The notes: generated by a model from the letters alone, not told the origin. DNA of 64,000 nt from an uncultured Alphaproteobacteria bacterium (GCA_902540655.1 CACBNQ010000001.1:1-64000), one strand, 5' to 3'; counted from the first letter of the stretch, positions 20,540 to 30,185 are shown. A program made the numbers and translations.

Positions 20540-21721
20540 ATGACAAAACTCACGGTTAGAGAGATCAAAGCCGCCTCTAAGGGCGCGCGTCTTCATGACG
20601 GTCACGGATTGTACTTAACACTAACATCTGCTGATCGCGGTAAGTGGTCCTACCGCTACCGGATTAATGGCTTGAGCCGGGAAATGGGATTAGGCCCCTA
20701 CCCTAAGGTTTCCATCAGCGACGCACGATCGCGTCACGCAACGTATCAGTCGCACAAATTGCATGGGCGTGATCCGTGCGCCTATCGCTTGGAGAAGGAA
20801 AAAATTGCCCTCCAAAGAGCCAAATTAAAATTCTCCCCAATTGCGGAAAAACTGATTGAAAGTAAAAAAGCCGGATGGAGAAACAGCAAACATATCAACC
20901 AATGGTCGCAATCATTGAAAAGCTACGCCGCACCTTTACTCGATAGCAAACCGCTTAACACTATAACAACACGCGATATCCTCTCCATACTGCAACCTAT
21001 ATGGGCCACTAAACATGAAACCGCGCGAAGGGTGCAGCAGCGTCTCAAAAAGGTATTTGGTTATGCCAAAACAATGGGCTGGTATGATCACCCTAACCCT
21101 GCGGTATGGGAAGATAATTTAGAACATCTTCTGGCACCAACACGTCAGGTCAAACGCGTGTTTCACCATCCCTCCTTACAATGGATAGAACTCCCCTATT
21201 TTTATAAAAAACTTATGGCCATCGATACAACCGCGTCAAAAGCCTTACAGCTTTTAATTCTAACCGCATGCCGCACGCATGAAATTCGGCATTGTGAGCG
21301 CGATCATATTAACTGGCAGGATAAGCTCTGGGTAATCCCCTCTGACCTAATGAAGGCTAATCGTACCCATCGTGTGCCGTTATCGGACCCTGCCTATGAC
21401 CTTCTTAAAGGCGTGCTTATGGGACATAATAGTGACTATGCCTTTAACCCACCGGGGGGGTCCCACCCTTTGAGTGATATGGCTATGTTGAAATTGATTA
21501 AGACGGAATTCCCTCGAAAGAAGATCACCGTTCATGGTTTTCGTTCAACGTTCAGAGAATGGGCCGCGCACCAGGGATGCTATGATCATGACGCAATTGA
21601 GTTTTCGCTTGCCCATAAATTGCCTGATCCTACAAAGGCTGCATATCTTCGGTCTGATCTTTTGGATAAGCGCCGTTCCCTTATGAATGACTGGGGCGGT
21701 TATGTGCAAAGCTCAATATAA
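20540..21721 (+). CDS. int: tyrosine recombinase/integrase with DUF4102-type N-terminus (tRNA-targeting island integrase)
   Basis: MTKLTVREIKAASKGARLHDGHGLYLTLT N-terminus, catalytic ACRTHEIR / HGFRSTFREWAAH / terminal Tyr region; sits just 3' of tRNA-Ser. Confidence 0.93.
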   Translation: MTKLTVREIKAASKGARLHDGHGLYLTLTSADRGKWSYRYRINGLSREMGLGPYPKVSISDARSRHATYQSHKLHGRDPCAYRLEKEKIALQRAKLKFSPIAEKLIESKKAGWRNSKHINQWSQSLKSYAAPLLDSKPLNTITTRDILSILQPIWATKHETARRVQQRLKKVFGYAKTMGWYDHPNPAVWEDNLEHLLAPTRQVKRVFHHPSLQWIELPYFYKKLMAIDTTASKALQLLILTACRTHEIRHCERDHINWQDKLWVIPSDLMKANRTHRVPLSDPAYDLLKGVLMGHNSDYAFNPPGGSHPLSDMAMLKLIKTEFPRKKITVHGFRSTFREWAAHQGCYDHDAIEFSLAHKLPDPTKAAYLRSDLLDKRRSLMNDWGGYVQSSI

Positions 21722-21850
21722 AAATTTACAAAAACACCTGTTTTATGGGGATTCGGGCTTGACAACCAAAAATAGATCGCGCACTTATAAGCGGTAAGCC
21801 GACATGTCTCACGTCGATATAGATTAAATTTTTGCTAAGAAATCTATGTC

Positions 21851-22048
21851 ATGAATGAGATTATAACCCGAAAAGAAGTAGCGCGAATTCTCAACGTAAG
21901 TGAGTATACTGTTTACCGTTGGGTTTGCTCAGGCCACCTCACACCACCTTTTGAATTGGGACCCAATCGTATTGTTTGGACGCGTAGTGAAATTCTGAAG
22001 TGGGTTGAAAAACAAAAAAATAATCGCATCTGGCCAAATAAGAGGTAG
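21851..22048 (+). CDS. AlpA/helix-turn-helix excisionase-like DNA-binding protein
   Basis: ITRKEVARILNVSEYTVYRWVCSGHLTPPFELGPNRIVWTRSEILKWVE winged HTH of the MerR/AlpA type. Confidence 0.85.
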   Translation: MNEIITRKEVARILNVSEYTVYRWVCSGHLTPPFELGPNRIVWTRSEILKWVEKQKNNRIWPNKR

Positions 22049-22126
22049 CAGGAATATGAGCCATTAAAAAAAAATATGTGACTGAAGACATTGAGTTTCA
22101 ATTGATAAATAATTAAAGTTAAGGCA

Positions 22127-22822
22127 ATGCAGAAATTTTTTTATAGATGTTTTCTCCTATTAGCATTCTTAATTTACCATCATAGTTACGTCATTGCTTG
22201 CAGCATGGTGATAGAAGACTTTTCTCTAAAGCCAAATTTTTCCGTTAATGATGAACTAGGCAAATCCGTTAGCAATGCTGCAAACCTAGAGGAATTAATG
22301 CCCCTTGAAATTGAGACACTAGAACTTTTTGATGAGGACAGGATAATTTTAAATGGTTACATTTTTTACCTAAACAGAATGGCTCCAGGGGGCAGAGGCG
22401 TGGACTGCCGTTATAGATTCTACAGAGAGCCTATATTTTTTACTGATAATTTTAATTACATTCATCTTGGTAACATTGAGGGTTATTCAAGGGACTTAAA
22501 AAATTGCTCTGGGTCAGAATTGGAGTTTGGTCTGAACGTAGAGGATTATTCTAAAGATTATATTGTTCCGATTCCTTCAGCTGCGAAAAAATGTGTAATT
22601 ACCCTAGAAGGAACTCTAAAGGAAAGAATTGATCCACTTGCAATCGAGTATCCTTGTGCTTTCGAGTTTGAAATGAACAGCAAAGGTGATGAATGCGCTA
22701 ACTTCCCATTTTTATCGATAAAGCCAGAATTAATTAAAATGAAAAGGTATCGAATGGTGCTGGATATTCATTTTATCTATTCACTTCAAAAGAATACAAA
22801 AGGAAAAAAAGAGATATATTGA
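22127..22822 (+). CDS. hypothetical secreted protein
   Basis: Signal peptide-like N-terminus (MQKFFYRCFLLLAFLIYHHSYVIACS), complete ORF. Confidence 0.55.
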   Translation: MQKFFYRCFLLLAFLIYHHSYVIACSMVIEDFSLKPNFSVNDELGKSVSNAANLEELMPLEIETLELFDEDRIILNGYIFYLNRMAPGGRGVDCRYRFYREPIFFTDNFNYIHLGNIEGYSRDLKNCSGSELEFGLNVEDYSKDYIVPIPSAAKKCVITLEGTLKERIDPLAIEYPCAFEFEMNSKGDECANFPFLSIKPELIKMKRYRMVLDIHFIYSLQKNTKGKKEIY

Positions 22823-22860
22823 TTTGAACGCCTCTAATCCGCCTCAGTATCTCAGGGGGT

Positions 22861-23229
22861 CTAATTGACTATTTCGCCGTCAATATAGTGCTCTTCTCTC
22901 TCAAGGGTTCCGTCAACTTTGTAAGTAGTCCATATCCCATCGCGCACACCATTTTTTGAATGCCCTTTTAATTGAGGAGTTCCATCCTCATAAAAAGTTT
23001 CAGTTAACCCGTTGGTCAGCCCTAATAAGAATGGTATTTTTGCATACACTTTTCCGTTTTCATAATAATAGACCCATAACCCCTCCATCAAACCATCTTC
23101 ATATTGCCCGACATGCTGTGGGTTTCCATTTTCATAATATGTTTGTGATGACCCTGTATAAAGCTGGTCAGAGCCCTCTACATATTCGAGCTGACCGTCT
23201 GTATTTATTTTAATGTCATTATGAACCAT
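22861..23229 (-). CDS. MORN-repeat / YwqK-like variant repeat protein
   Basis: Repeats of YYENGN(P)..GQYEDGLMEGLWVYYYENGK..., FYEDGTPQLKGHSKNGVRDGIWTTY. Confidence 0.75.
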   Translation of the reverse strand: MVHNDIKINTDGQLEYVEGSDQLYTGSSQTYYENGNPQHVGQYEDGLMEGLWVYYYENGKVYAKIPFLLGLTNGLTETFYEDGTPQLKGHSKNGVRDGIWTTYKVDGTLEREEHYIDGEIVN

Positions 23230-23286
23230 TTTTCATCCTCTATTTAAAGCTACACAATATATCGGCACCCTATCACACTTGTCATT

Positions 23287-23691
23287 CTAAATATCAATTT
23301 GCTTCTGGGTAGATTCTAAATTGAAGTCACTAATCAAGCGACACTTTATAGAGTCGATAAAATATCCCATCGGCATCTCTAATACTTTGGACCTCAAAGT
23401 GTTTGAAACTTCAGCAAAATTTTTATTTATCCAGAGCTCACAGTTTTTGTTCCCAATAAATCGTTTTTCTTTAAACTCTAAAAGCTTTGTTGGCTTATCG
23501 CTTACAGACTTTAATTCTGCGACGATAAAAAACTTCTGCACTGGTGTGGCTTCTTCTTCAGATTCACTGATGTTTTTTTCTTCCAAGTTACTATAGCTTC
23601 TAAAGACAAGGTCTTTATCATTCGTCATACAGCCACTAAATGATAAAAAAGCCATTGACGTAATAATGTACGTCACCATTTTCAATCGCAT
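23287..23691 (-). CDS. putative lipoprotein; member of the small two-Cys family
   Basis: Lipobox-like LSFSGC; C-terminal KFFIVAELK...LLEFKEKRFIGNKNCELWI...KCRL matches the 31139-31381 family pattern. Confidence 0.6.
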   Translation of the reverse strand: MRLKMVTYIITSMAFLSFSGCMTNDKDLVFRSYSNLEEKNISESEEEATPVQKFFIVAELKSVSDKPTKLLEFKEKRFIGNKNCELWINKNFAEVSNTLRSKVLEMPMGYFIDSIKCRLISDFNLESTQKQIDI

Positions 23692-23719
23692 CCGTTAACC
23701 TCATGATTAATCTCTTATG

Positions 23720-23750
23720 ACTAAACGAATGACGAATTAAAAATATTTTC
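23720..23750 (-). promoter_or_regulatory. Candidate alternative-sigma promoter (GAAAATA-N12-CATTCGTTTAGT)
   Basis: One of four 31-bp sites with the same layout; ends 28 nt upstream of the 23691 start. Confidence 0.6.
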
Positions 23751-23802
23751 ATATTCTCGGCGTTCAAGAATTTATTAAGCCAAATAAATAAGAAGAAACT
23801 CT

Positions 23803-24972
23803 CTAATTCTTCCGTCGTCTTACTCTTATTTCAATCCTTCTTCTCTCAGCATCATCCTTAATACCTAAGCCAGAAGTAAGTGTTTCATTTGGCAGAATAA
23901 GCTGACCCGCTGAATAAGGTAAAATCTCATATTCTTTGAGCTCTGGGATAGTTCTTAATACTCGTAGCACTGCGACTGCTCTTGCAAAACCTAGTCCCGC
24001 ATTATCCATCGCAACAGGGGTTTTGTTATCTTGCCCAAGAATAAATGCGATCGTGTTGGCATCTAGTGTGCTTCTTTCCTTTTTTCCTACTGCAACTTCG
24101 TCGGTATGCCCAATTACCTCAATAATATTTCCTTCATACTCTTTTAAATTTTTCAAGATTTTATCTTTAATATCAGTTGTCAATCTTTTGGAGAAAGCAG
24201 TGCTTAGAACTGCTTGGCCACTCATAAACGAAAATTCTTCTGCTTCTGGCAAATTTATTATTGGAGGACCTTTGCTATCTTTTTCTTTTGTTTTGAGTTC
24301 ATTAATAGTTTTATTTGCCTTTTCTAGCTCTTTCTCAGTTTGTTTTACCCGCTGACTTGCGTCCAATACATCTTTAATATTTTCTTTAGTGGCAAATATC
24401 TCGGGATTATCTCTTTCAAGTTCAGTCAGAACCTTCAGCCTCTCTTCTAACAAATTTAATTCCTCAAGAGGCTTATCGGCAAGCTTTGGATATAGGTCAC
24501 TGGTCATTAGTTTATTTACGAATTGCTCAGCAGTTGTAAGCTCGGCATATCTATCAAAATCAATTATTGTTGACGTGAATAAGGTTTCAGGATTTTTCTT
24601 AAATTTTTCCGCAAGTTCCTTAGCTCTTTGAGGGTCCTTGAGTTTAAGAAACTCAATATTAGAAAAAATAGCTACGGCAAGCTCTTGGTCGGTTTCATCA
24701 AATTTTGTATCTTTTTCAACCTTTAACTCCTTAAGCTGCTTTTGAATGGTTTCCCAGTCCTTCATCATAATCTCATTTTTTTGAGAGAGTTCCTTATTTT
24801 TCTTGTCTACTTTCTGCTTCTCGTCATAAATCCACTTGAACGCGATGAGCAAACAAAAGAGTAATAAAAGAAGTACCTCAGCCATCGTAAGACCAAAAAC
24901 AACTCCCCTCTGATAGCTTTTGTTCTCTTCAGATAATGTAACTTTTGTACTGTTTTCTAATTGGTCACTCAT
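23803..24972 (-). CDS. OmpA/MotB-like membrane protein
   Basis: N-terminal TM with acidic residue GLTMAEVLLLLLFCLLIAF (E32); C-terminal OmpA domain EVIGHTDEV...GFARAVAVLRVL...DDAERRRIEIRV. Confidence 0.85.
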   Translation of the reverse strand: MSDQLENSTKVTLSEENKSYQRGVVFGLTMAEVLLLLLFCLLIAFKWIYDEKQKVDKKNKELSQKNEIMMKDWETIQKQLKELKVEKDTKFDETDQELAVAIFSNIEFLKLKDPQRAKELAEKFKKNPETLFTSTIIDFDRYAELTTAEQFVNKLMTSDLYPKLADKPLEELNLLEERLKVLTELERDNPEIFATKENIKDVLDASQRVKQTEKELEKANKTINELKTKEKDSKGPPIINLPEAEEFSFMSGQAVLSTAFSKRLTTDIKDKILKNLKEYEGNIIEVIGHTDEVAVGKKERSTLDANTIAFILGQDNKTPVAMDNAGLGFARAVAVLRVLRTIPELKEYEILPYSAGQLILPNETLTSGLGIKDDAERRRIEIRVRRRKN

Positions 24973-26105
24973 TAAGTTTTTCCAAAAAGAAATTCAAATA
25001 TCCAATTTCTCTTTCTTTTATTTGGTCTTGGCGTTTCAACCAAGTCATCAGGGTCAGCTTTAGTTTGCTTTTGAGCCTTAAGTCTCTGTTTCGCAATTCT
25101 TTCCATCATTAATCTATTCGCCACACTTTGCTCTTCTGTGGTTTTGGCAATAGTCTGTCTTATGGACGCACCTATTGTATCTTTAGTACGATATTCTTCA
25201 GAAAACTTTTCCATTGCCTCTGCAATTTTTAACGTTGCTTGCAGTAACTTTTCTTGTCTTTCACTAAATTTCTCAGTATTAGATGCAAATTTTTCGATTT
25301 GATTAGACATTGCCTCTATTGCTTTGGATGATACGTTAATCATTTTGTTAATCGGCTCAGCTGACTTTTCTGAAGTGCTTCTAAGCGACTCCATTATAGT
25401 AGATGATATATCTTCAATATTTTTTTGAGTGTCTTTGAAGCCTTCTCCCACGAGCTGTTGAGAGACTTTTCGGAAAGTATCAAACTCCTCAACTGATTGG
25501 TTCAATTCTTTTGCTACACGTCGACTAGCTTCTGAAAGCTCCTGTCTAGATGCTTCTTCAACCTCATTTGGGTCGAACCTAAGCTGATTTACTGCAGTAC
25601 GCAAGACTATACCCCAGAGCGTGGACCAAACAGCATTTCCAAAATTCACTAGGATATTTTCCAAGGCATTTAAATCTAAAAGAGAATACGCTAGGGACCC
25701 TAGGGTAAATATAAAACCTAAGTAATAAAGATTGTCTCCCGTCTGGTCTTTTCTAGTATTTAAAGCATCAAAGTTCCAACAACATAATAAATAAGCAGAT
25801 AATATTAACAACGGTGTTATCAAAGACACCCAAAAGATATTTCCCAAAGCTTGTGCATCATTTTGTTCAGTTGGAACCACACCTTTTACTAGTATCAAGA
25901 GTATCATTCCCCCCACTGCAAATAACAGAAAAACTACAGCATTTAGTGTAGATGCACTTATCTTAGCAGTTGACTTTTTCAAGCTGCTTGCGGGTCTAGG
26001 AGATGCGCTCGGTGAAACTACAGGTTTTACCAGCGTACTCTTATCTTTAGAAGAACCTGTCTTGGGAATTTCAGTGGTGCTTTTCTTAACTGGTCTCTTT
26101 GCCAT
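24972..26105 (-). CDS. MotA/TolQ/ExbB-like membrane protein with long helical tail
   Basis: Multi-TM; VNFGNAVWSTLWGIVLRTAVNQLR resembles the conserved TM3-4 of proton-channel subunits, followed by a long helical tail; abuts the OmpA gene. Confidence 0.6.
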   Translation of the reverse strand: MAKRPVKKSTTEIPKTGSSKDKSTLVKPVVSPSASPRPASSLKKSTAKISASTLNAVVFLLFAVGGMILLILVKGVVPTEQNDAQALGNIFWVSLITPLLILSAYLLCCWNFDALNTRKDQTGDNLYYLGFIFTLGSLAYSLLDLNALENILVNFGNAVWSTLWGIVLRTAVNQLRFDPNEVEEASRQELSEASRRVAKELNQSVEEFDTFRKVSQQLVGEGFKDTQKNIEDISSTIMESLRSTSEKSAEPINKMINVSSKAIEAMSNQIEKFASNTEKFSERQEKLLQATLKIAEAMEKFSEEYRTKDTIGASIRQTIAKTTEEQSVANRLMMERIAKQRLKAQKQTKADPDDLVETPRPNKRKRNWIFEFLFGKT

Positions 26106-26107
26106 CT

Positions 26108-26968
26108 TTATAATTCTCCTGGAAGTGGTATGATTTGAAAAGTTCCCGGGTCAGTTTTATCAAAATACTGTTTGAAAACACTGAGCCAAAATTTTTTAAC
26201 CTCTGTAGTGCTTGGAGCGTTAGGATGATTTCTCTGGACTAACCATATTTCAATATCAATTTCACTAAAATTTGCACCATACTTCTCAAAAGCCCTGCTA
26301 CTCTCAAAATTTTCTAAAAGAGAATTTTTAAGGCCATACATCGAAAATACATCTGTGTTCTCTAGAAAGTCAGTAATGAATATAACCTTATTTCTAGTAG
26401 CACTAGCTCCATGAGATGCTGAATAATCTGTTGGCTTTTTTAAAAGCAAACTTACTTTTTGTATTGATTTAAGTAGCGGTGACTCATTTGCTTCAAAGCT
26501 CCTATTTAAAATTTTATCCACAGCGGTAAGAGAACTTGAAACAAATTGATTGTATTTTTTTTGTATTAAAATAGGGTTCGCAACTATTCCCTTTTGACCA
26601 AGGTTACTTAAGTCGCTCTTATTACCTGGATTGCATATTTCATCTAATGGTAGAGATAATCCTTCTCCACTGACAACATACAATTCCATTTTTCCATACC
26701 TCTGCAAATTTTTAATTTCATTCTCAATTTTGTTTTTTATACTTAGCTTTGTTATCTCCGTCACCCCATCGGTAGCGTCTAATAAAATTGCTAGAGTGTA
26801 AATTGGTCCCTCAACAGGGCAAAAGTTTTCAGTAAGTTCAAGCGACTTTTCTTGATTTCTGTACAAAAAGGAAACTACCACAACTACTCCACCAAGAAAA
26901 ACCAACAGAAAAAAAATTATCATTAGGCTTCCTAAAGATGTCGACCTGCGTCTACGGCGACGAACCAT
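26108..26968 (-). CDS. single-pass membrane protein with vWA-like domain
   Basis: N-terminal TM; LAILLDATDGVT (degenerate MIDAS) ... KVIFITDFLENT. Confidence 0.6.
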   Translation of the reverse strand: MVRRRRRRSTSLGSLMIIFFLLVFLGGVVVVVSFLYRNQEKSLELTENFCPVEGPIYTLAILLDATDGVTEITKLSIKNKIENEIKNLQRYGKMELYVVSGEGLSLPLDEICNPGNKSDLSNLGQKGIVANPILIQKKYNQFVSSSLTAVDKILNRSFEANESPLLKSIQKVSLLLKKPTDYSASHGASATRNKVIFITDFLENTDVFSMYGLKNSLLENFESSRAFEKYGANFSEIDIEIWLVQRNHPNAPSTTEVKKFWLSVFKQYFDKTDPGTFQIIPLPGEL

Positions 26969-28403
26969 TATTCATCTCCGTTTCCATACCAAGCTCATCC
27001 AAGACTTTAAATTGGCTTAAGCCTGACTCAAACTCTTCCTGTATCTGTTGTATAAGTTCTTTCAGCTCCTTCCGGATGTTGCTAATTTTTTTATCTAGAC
27101 TATTTCGGTTGACTTGATTGAGTTTAGAAAGTGATACTTTGTTTAAACGTTCATTTCTGTTCCAGCGTGCAGGAAATTTTCTACCCTTCCTTGCTTCAAT
27201 ATTTGCATCCCTATAAATTGCATGCAGACTATCGGAAGCTACTTGGAGATTTGTCTGAAAATTATCATATAAATTAGATAATTTTCCATATTGCGCGATC
27301 ACGTTCTCAAGTCCAGAAAGTCTGTTTGTCAAATCACCTCCTATGGTCTGAAATGTTGCTAAAATTCTCTTTTTCACATCATTTAAGCTTTGCAAGCAAT
27401 CTTCATATGTATCTCGATAAAATTCACTCTGTTCATTAAGACGTGATTGAAGAAAGGTATAACGTGGGTAAGGGTCATTCCAATAAATACCCTCCAATCC
27501 TGCTACAAAGGCAAAGAGCAACCCTATACCAACTAGAACCCAAGTTTCAGCATCGTTAAAAGCAAATGGAGCAAGTAAAAGTTTGTCCATGACAAATAGT
27601 CCCATTTCTGTTGACAGTATAGCCCCTGCCTCTCGCATGTGGCCAACTCCGATATTCAAACAGAAGGCAAAAGCTAAAAATATTAAAAGGAAAATAATGC
27701 CTACAAACTTCCTAATAATGCTAACATGGAAGAGCTGTCTGACAAAAATTAGATTTACCAAAAATGCAAACCCAATATTAACCAAAGTTATTGTAAACGC
27801 GACAATCGTCCCTCCAAAAAGGCCAGCTTCATTCCCTTTTGCGAAGAATGAACCATTCATCACCGTCTCAAACACAAAAATGAGTAAGATAAGAAGCACT
27901 TTTATGGTCTGGTGAAGCACAGTGGGAATATATGCAACCTTATTTTCCAACCGATTTTCTTTTCTGAATACATTGACTTCATTTTTTAAGTCTTTGAGGT
28001 AATTTCTTTCTATGTGTAAGGCATTTAATTGATCTTTAACTTCTGACCTGAATTCCATTACTGCCTCAGGTCCTAATTGGGTAATCCGTCCAAATTGCCC
28101 CTCAAAATCAAGGGAAGCTATTCTTCTATTATATGCTAGAGCCTGGTTCTCAGCTTGCTCTGAAGCGGTAACTTTTAGTGCTTCTAATCTTTCACTGATC
28201 TGAGTTTCAATTTCATCCAAAGCCTTTGAGGAAACCGGAGGTAAATCTGATGAACCTCTTTCTTCGCCTAACTTTTCTAGGTTTAATTCTCTGGCGATCA
28301 AGCCTACATTCACTTGCCCAAAATAATCGGCTGTAACTTTAAAATCATGTCCTGGCGAATACAGTGACTTTTTGATTCTTTCTAATGCAGTTCCCTCAGC
28401 CAT
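26952..28403 (-). CDS. multi-TM coiled-coil membrane protein, hypothetical
   Basis: Four or more TM segments (VLLILLIFVFETVMNGSFF, IVAFTITLVNIGFAFLVNLIF, FVGIIFLLIFLAFAFCL, WVLVGIGLLFAFVAGL) flanked by helical regions; overlaps the next gene by 17 nt. Confidence 0.65.
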   Translation of the reverse strand: MAEGTALERIKKSLYSPGHDFKVTADYFGQVNVGLIARELNLEKLGEERGSSDLPPVSSKALDEIETQISERLEALKVTASEQAENQALAYNRRIASLDFEGQFGRITQLGPEAVMEFRSEVKDQLNALHIERNYLKDLKNEVNVFRKENRLENKVAYIPTVLHQTIKVLLILLIFVFETVMNGSFFAKGNEAGLFGGTIVAFTITLVNIGFAFLVNLIFVRQLFHVSIIRKFVGIIFLLIFLAFAFCLNIGVGHMREAGAILSTEMGLFVMDKLLLAPFAFNDAETWVLVGIGLLFAFVAGLEGIYWNDPYPRYTFLQSRLNEQSEFYRDTYEDCLQSLNDVKKRILATFQTIGGDLTNRLSGLENVIAQYGKLSNLYDNFQTNLQVASDSLHAIYRDANIEARKGRKFPARWNRNERLNKVSLSKLNQVNRNSLDKKISNIRKELKELIQQIQEEFESGLSQFKVLDELGMETEMNNGSSP

Positions 28404-28423
28404 AGTTTCCTTAGATTAGAATT

Positions 28424-29173
28424 TTAAAAATTAATATAACCAATTAAAAGCAATACAGGAAATAAATATCTTACAAGTCTTAATTTCGGTAATACTAAAA
28501 TCAGGAGGATTCCACTTATGGGATAAATGAGCGAAAAAGCCAAATTTGTTATTGCATACAGTAAAATAGTTATCAGGCCAAGTATGGTAATTGGTCTTAA
28601 AACAAATCGCCAAATAGTGTAAAAGCTTCCTACATTTCCTCCATAGCTAATTTTATCATTACCGTAAAAATCCTCTGCATAGGGGAGTCCCTCTTCTTCT
28701 AATAACTTAATTGCATTATTCGCTCTTGAGCGTTCAATATTCCAAAGAAGATATAAAAAAGCAAAGATGAAAAAGTGTAAGCACCAATACAAAATTTCTA
28801 TTGTCTGGTTACTTGAGGACATTGCGTTTTGCTCCTCATCAGTAAGTGCTTGTTGACTATCATTAGTTTCCTCATTTTTCTCACTGAGTACAGAATCAAC
28901 AGCTTCAGCGATTTTTTTTGCCTCACTAAGCTCTTTAAAATTGGATTTTATGCCACATGATAGCTCTCTATTTTCCGCCTCGGACACGTGCCTTGAAAAA
29001 TTAGCTTTGCTCCATTTACGCTCATCTTTAATTACTTCTGTTGCCCAAAAACATAATTTTTTATCATCGCACGCCTCAGGATTTAGAACGCACCTTGAAT
29101 CCGCAAATACGAGAGTATTGGCTAGTAGTAAAAAAGAAATTAAAACAAGTTTAAGCAAAAATATCCAGACCAA
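28424..29173 (-). CDS. membrane protein with signal peptide and CxxxxxxC..LC..AT...KW...L.CG periplasmic motif
   Basis: ADSRCVLNPEACDDKKLCFWATEVIKDERKWSKANFSRHVSEAENRELSCGI followed by 4 TM-like segments. Confidence 0.65.
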   Translation of the reverse strand: MVWIFLLKLVLISFLLLANTLVFADSRCVLNPEACDDKKLCFWATEVIKDERKWSKANFSRHVSEAENRELSCGIKSNFKELSEAKKIAEAVDSVLSEKNEETNDSQQALTDEEQNAMSSSNQTIEILYWCLHFFIFAFLYLLWNIERSRANNAIKLLEEEGLPYAEDFYGNDKISYGGNVGSFYTIWRFVLRPITILGLITILLYAITNLAFSLIYPISGILLILVLPKLRLVRYLFPVLLLIGYINF

Positions 29174-29224
29174 AGGTTATGAATTTTGTTTAGCACAAAT
29201 TATAGTATTCTTCAAAAAGTCTAA

Positions 29225-29482
29225 TCAAATTACTTCATTTTCTTTGAGAAACTTTCTTAGGTCTTGTTGGGCTACGCATAATAATTGCCGTATTGGCCTC
29301 TTACCATAATGTTCTTTAAGCTTTACAAGAATAAAAGATGCGCTATCACTCACAAAAAACTCACATAACTCTTTCGACTCAAAACCTGGTTTTTTTTGCG
29401 GCTCTCTGAATATATAAGCGTCAAGCTTTCCATCTGACTGAATGCCAAACATGATAGCAACCAAATACCATAAGTCTGACAT
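29225..29482 (-). CDS. small two-Cys family protein
   Basis: LWYLVAIMFG...FESKELCEFFV...LLCVAQQ matches the local paralog pattern. Confidence 0.5.
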   Translation of the reverse strand: MSDLWYLVAIMFGIQSDGKLDAYIFREPQKKPGFESKELCEFFVSDSASFILVKLKEHYGKRPIRQLLCVAQQDLRKFLKENEVI

Positions 29483-29485
29483 TCT

Positions 29486-29671
29486 CTACCTACCTGAAGA
29501 ATTTAATGCACCAGAAAAACAAGAGAGAAAGGGCTTAGGCATTACTGAGGAATTGTAACTTTTTTCAATTTTATAGCAATAGTCTGCATATGCCCCATAA
29601 TACACAACCCACTCATCTATTCTCAATATGTATATTAGCAATGTAGCTGATAATAAAAGTTTCCAATTCAT
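29486..29671 (-). CDS. small TM protein with DEW/YY motif
   Basis: LLLSATLLIYILRIDEWVVYYGAYADYCYKIEKSY; ATG 29671 overlaps the upstream stop; paralog of 61755-61958. Confidence 0.5.
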   Translation of the reverse strand: MNWKLLLSATLLIYILRIDEWVVYYGAYADYCYKIEKSYNSSVMPKPFLSCFSGALNSSGR

Positions 29672-29880
29672 TAATGTATAGTCATCGGTGTGATAACTCC
29701 TATTTGTAACAGGAGAAAGAAAAGCGTGGAAACAATCAAAAAACAACTAATCCACTTTTGAAATTTTATATTTTTATCCCTTTTCCGAATGATTTTGTAT
29801 CTACTATCTGCAAAAAGTTCTCTTCTCTGAGAAAGGCTATTTTTTTCTGCGTACTCAAAGTGGTTTTCATCAAATGGCAT
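29671..29880 (-). CDS. small TM protein, hypothetical
   Basis: ORF with C-terminal TM (FQKWISCFLIVSTLFFLLLQIGV), coupled to the next gene. Confidence 0.45.
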   Translation of the reverse strand: MPFDENHFEYAEKNSLSQRRELFADSRYKIIRKRDKNIKFQKWISCFLIVSTLFFLLLQIGVITPMTIH

Positions 29881-29906
29881 TATGTTCTCCTTTTTTTATG
29901 ATTTTA

Positions 29907-30185
29907 TTAGCCTCGTTTGTAATACTGGTCGTAACCTAATGATATTTTGCTAAGCTGTATCCTGTCTCCGCAGCCTAAAATTATAACTCGTCCATTCCTT
30001 CTATCTGCATGTCGTTTAAGCGCTGTGTCTAAAAGTACGTAGTTATCATGAAGGAATTGATAGCACTGACTTTGTGTAGAGAACTCTTTTTGGCTGAACT
30101 CAGTCAGTTCATTTTCATCACCATTACCCTGGGGATTGAAGATAAGGAGTTGTGCGAAAACGATCCATGTTGTGCTGTTAACCAT
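29907..30185 (-). CDS. small two-Cys family protein
   Basis: TTWIVFAQLLIF...FSTQSQCYQFL...GRVIILGCGDR; start taken at internal M, overlaps the preceding gene. Confidence 0.55.
   Translation of the reverse strand: MVNSTTWIVFAQLLIFNPQGNGDENELTEFSQKEFSTQSQCYQFLHDNYVLLDTALKRHADRRNGRVIILGCGDRIQLSKISLGYDQYYKRG

Noticed and set aside
23803-26105. Calling this a Zorya system
   Set aside because: Only the MotA/MotB-like pair is reminiscent; no ZorC/ZorD/ZorE neighbours, and the SNF2 gene at 38352 belongs to another operon on the opposite strand.
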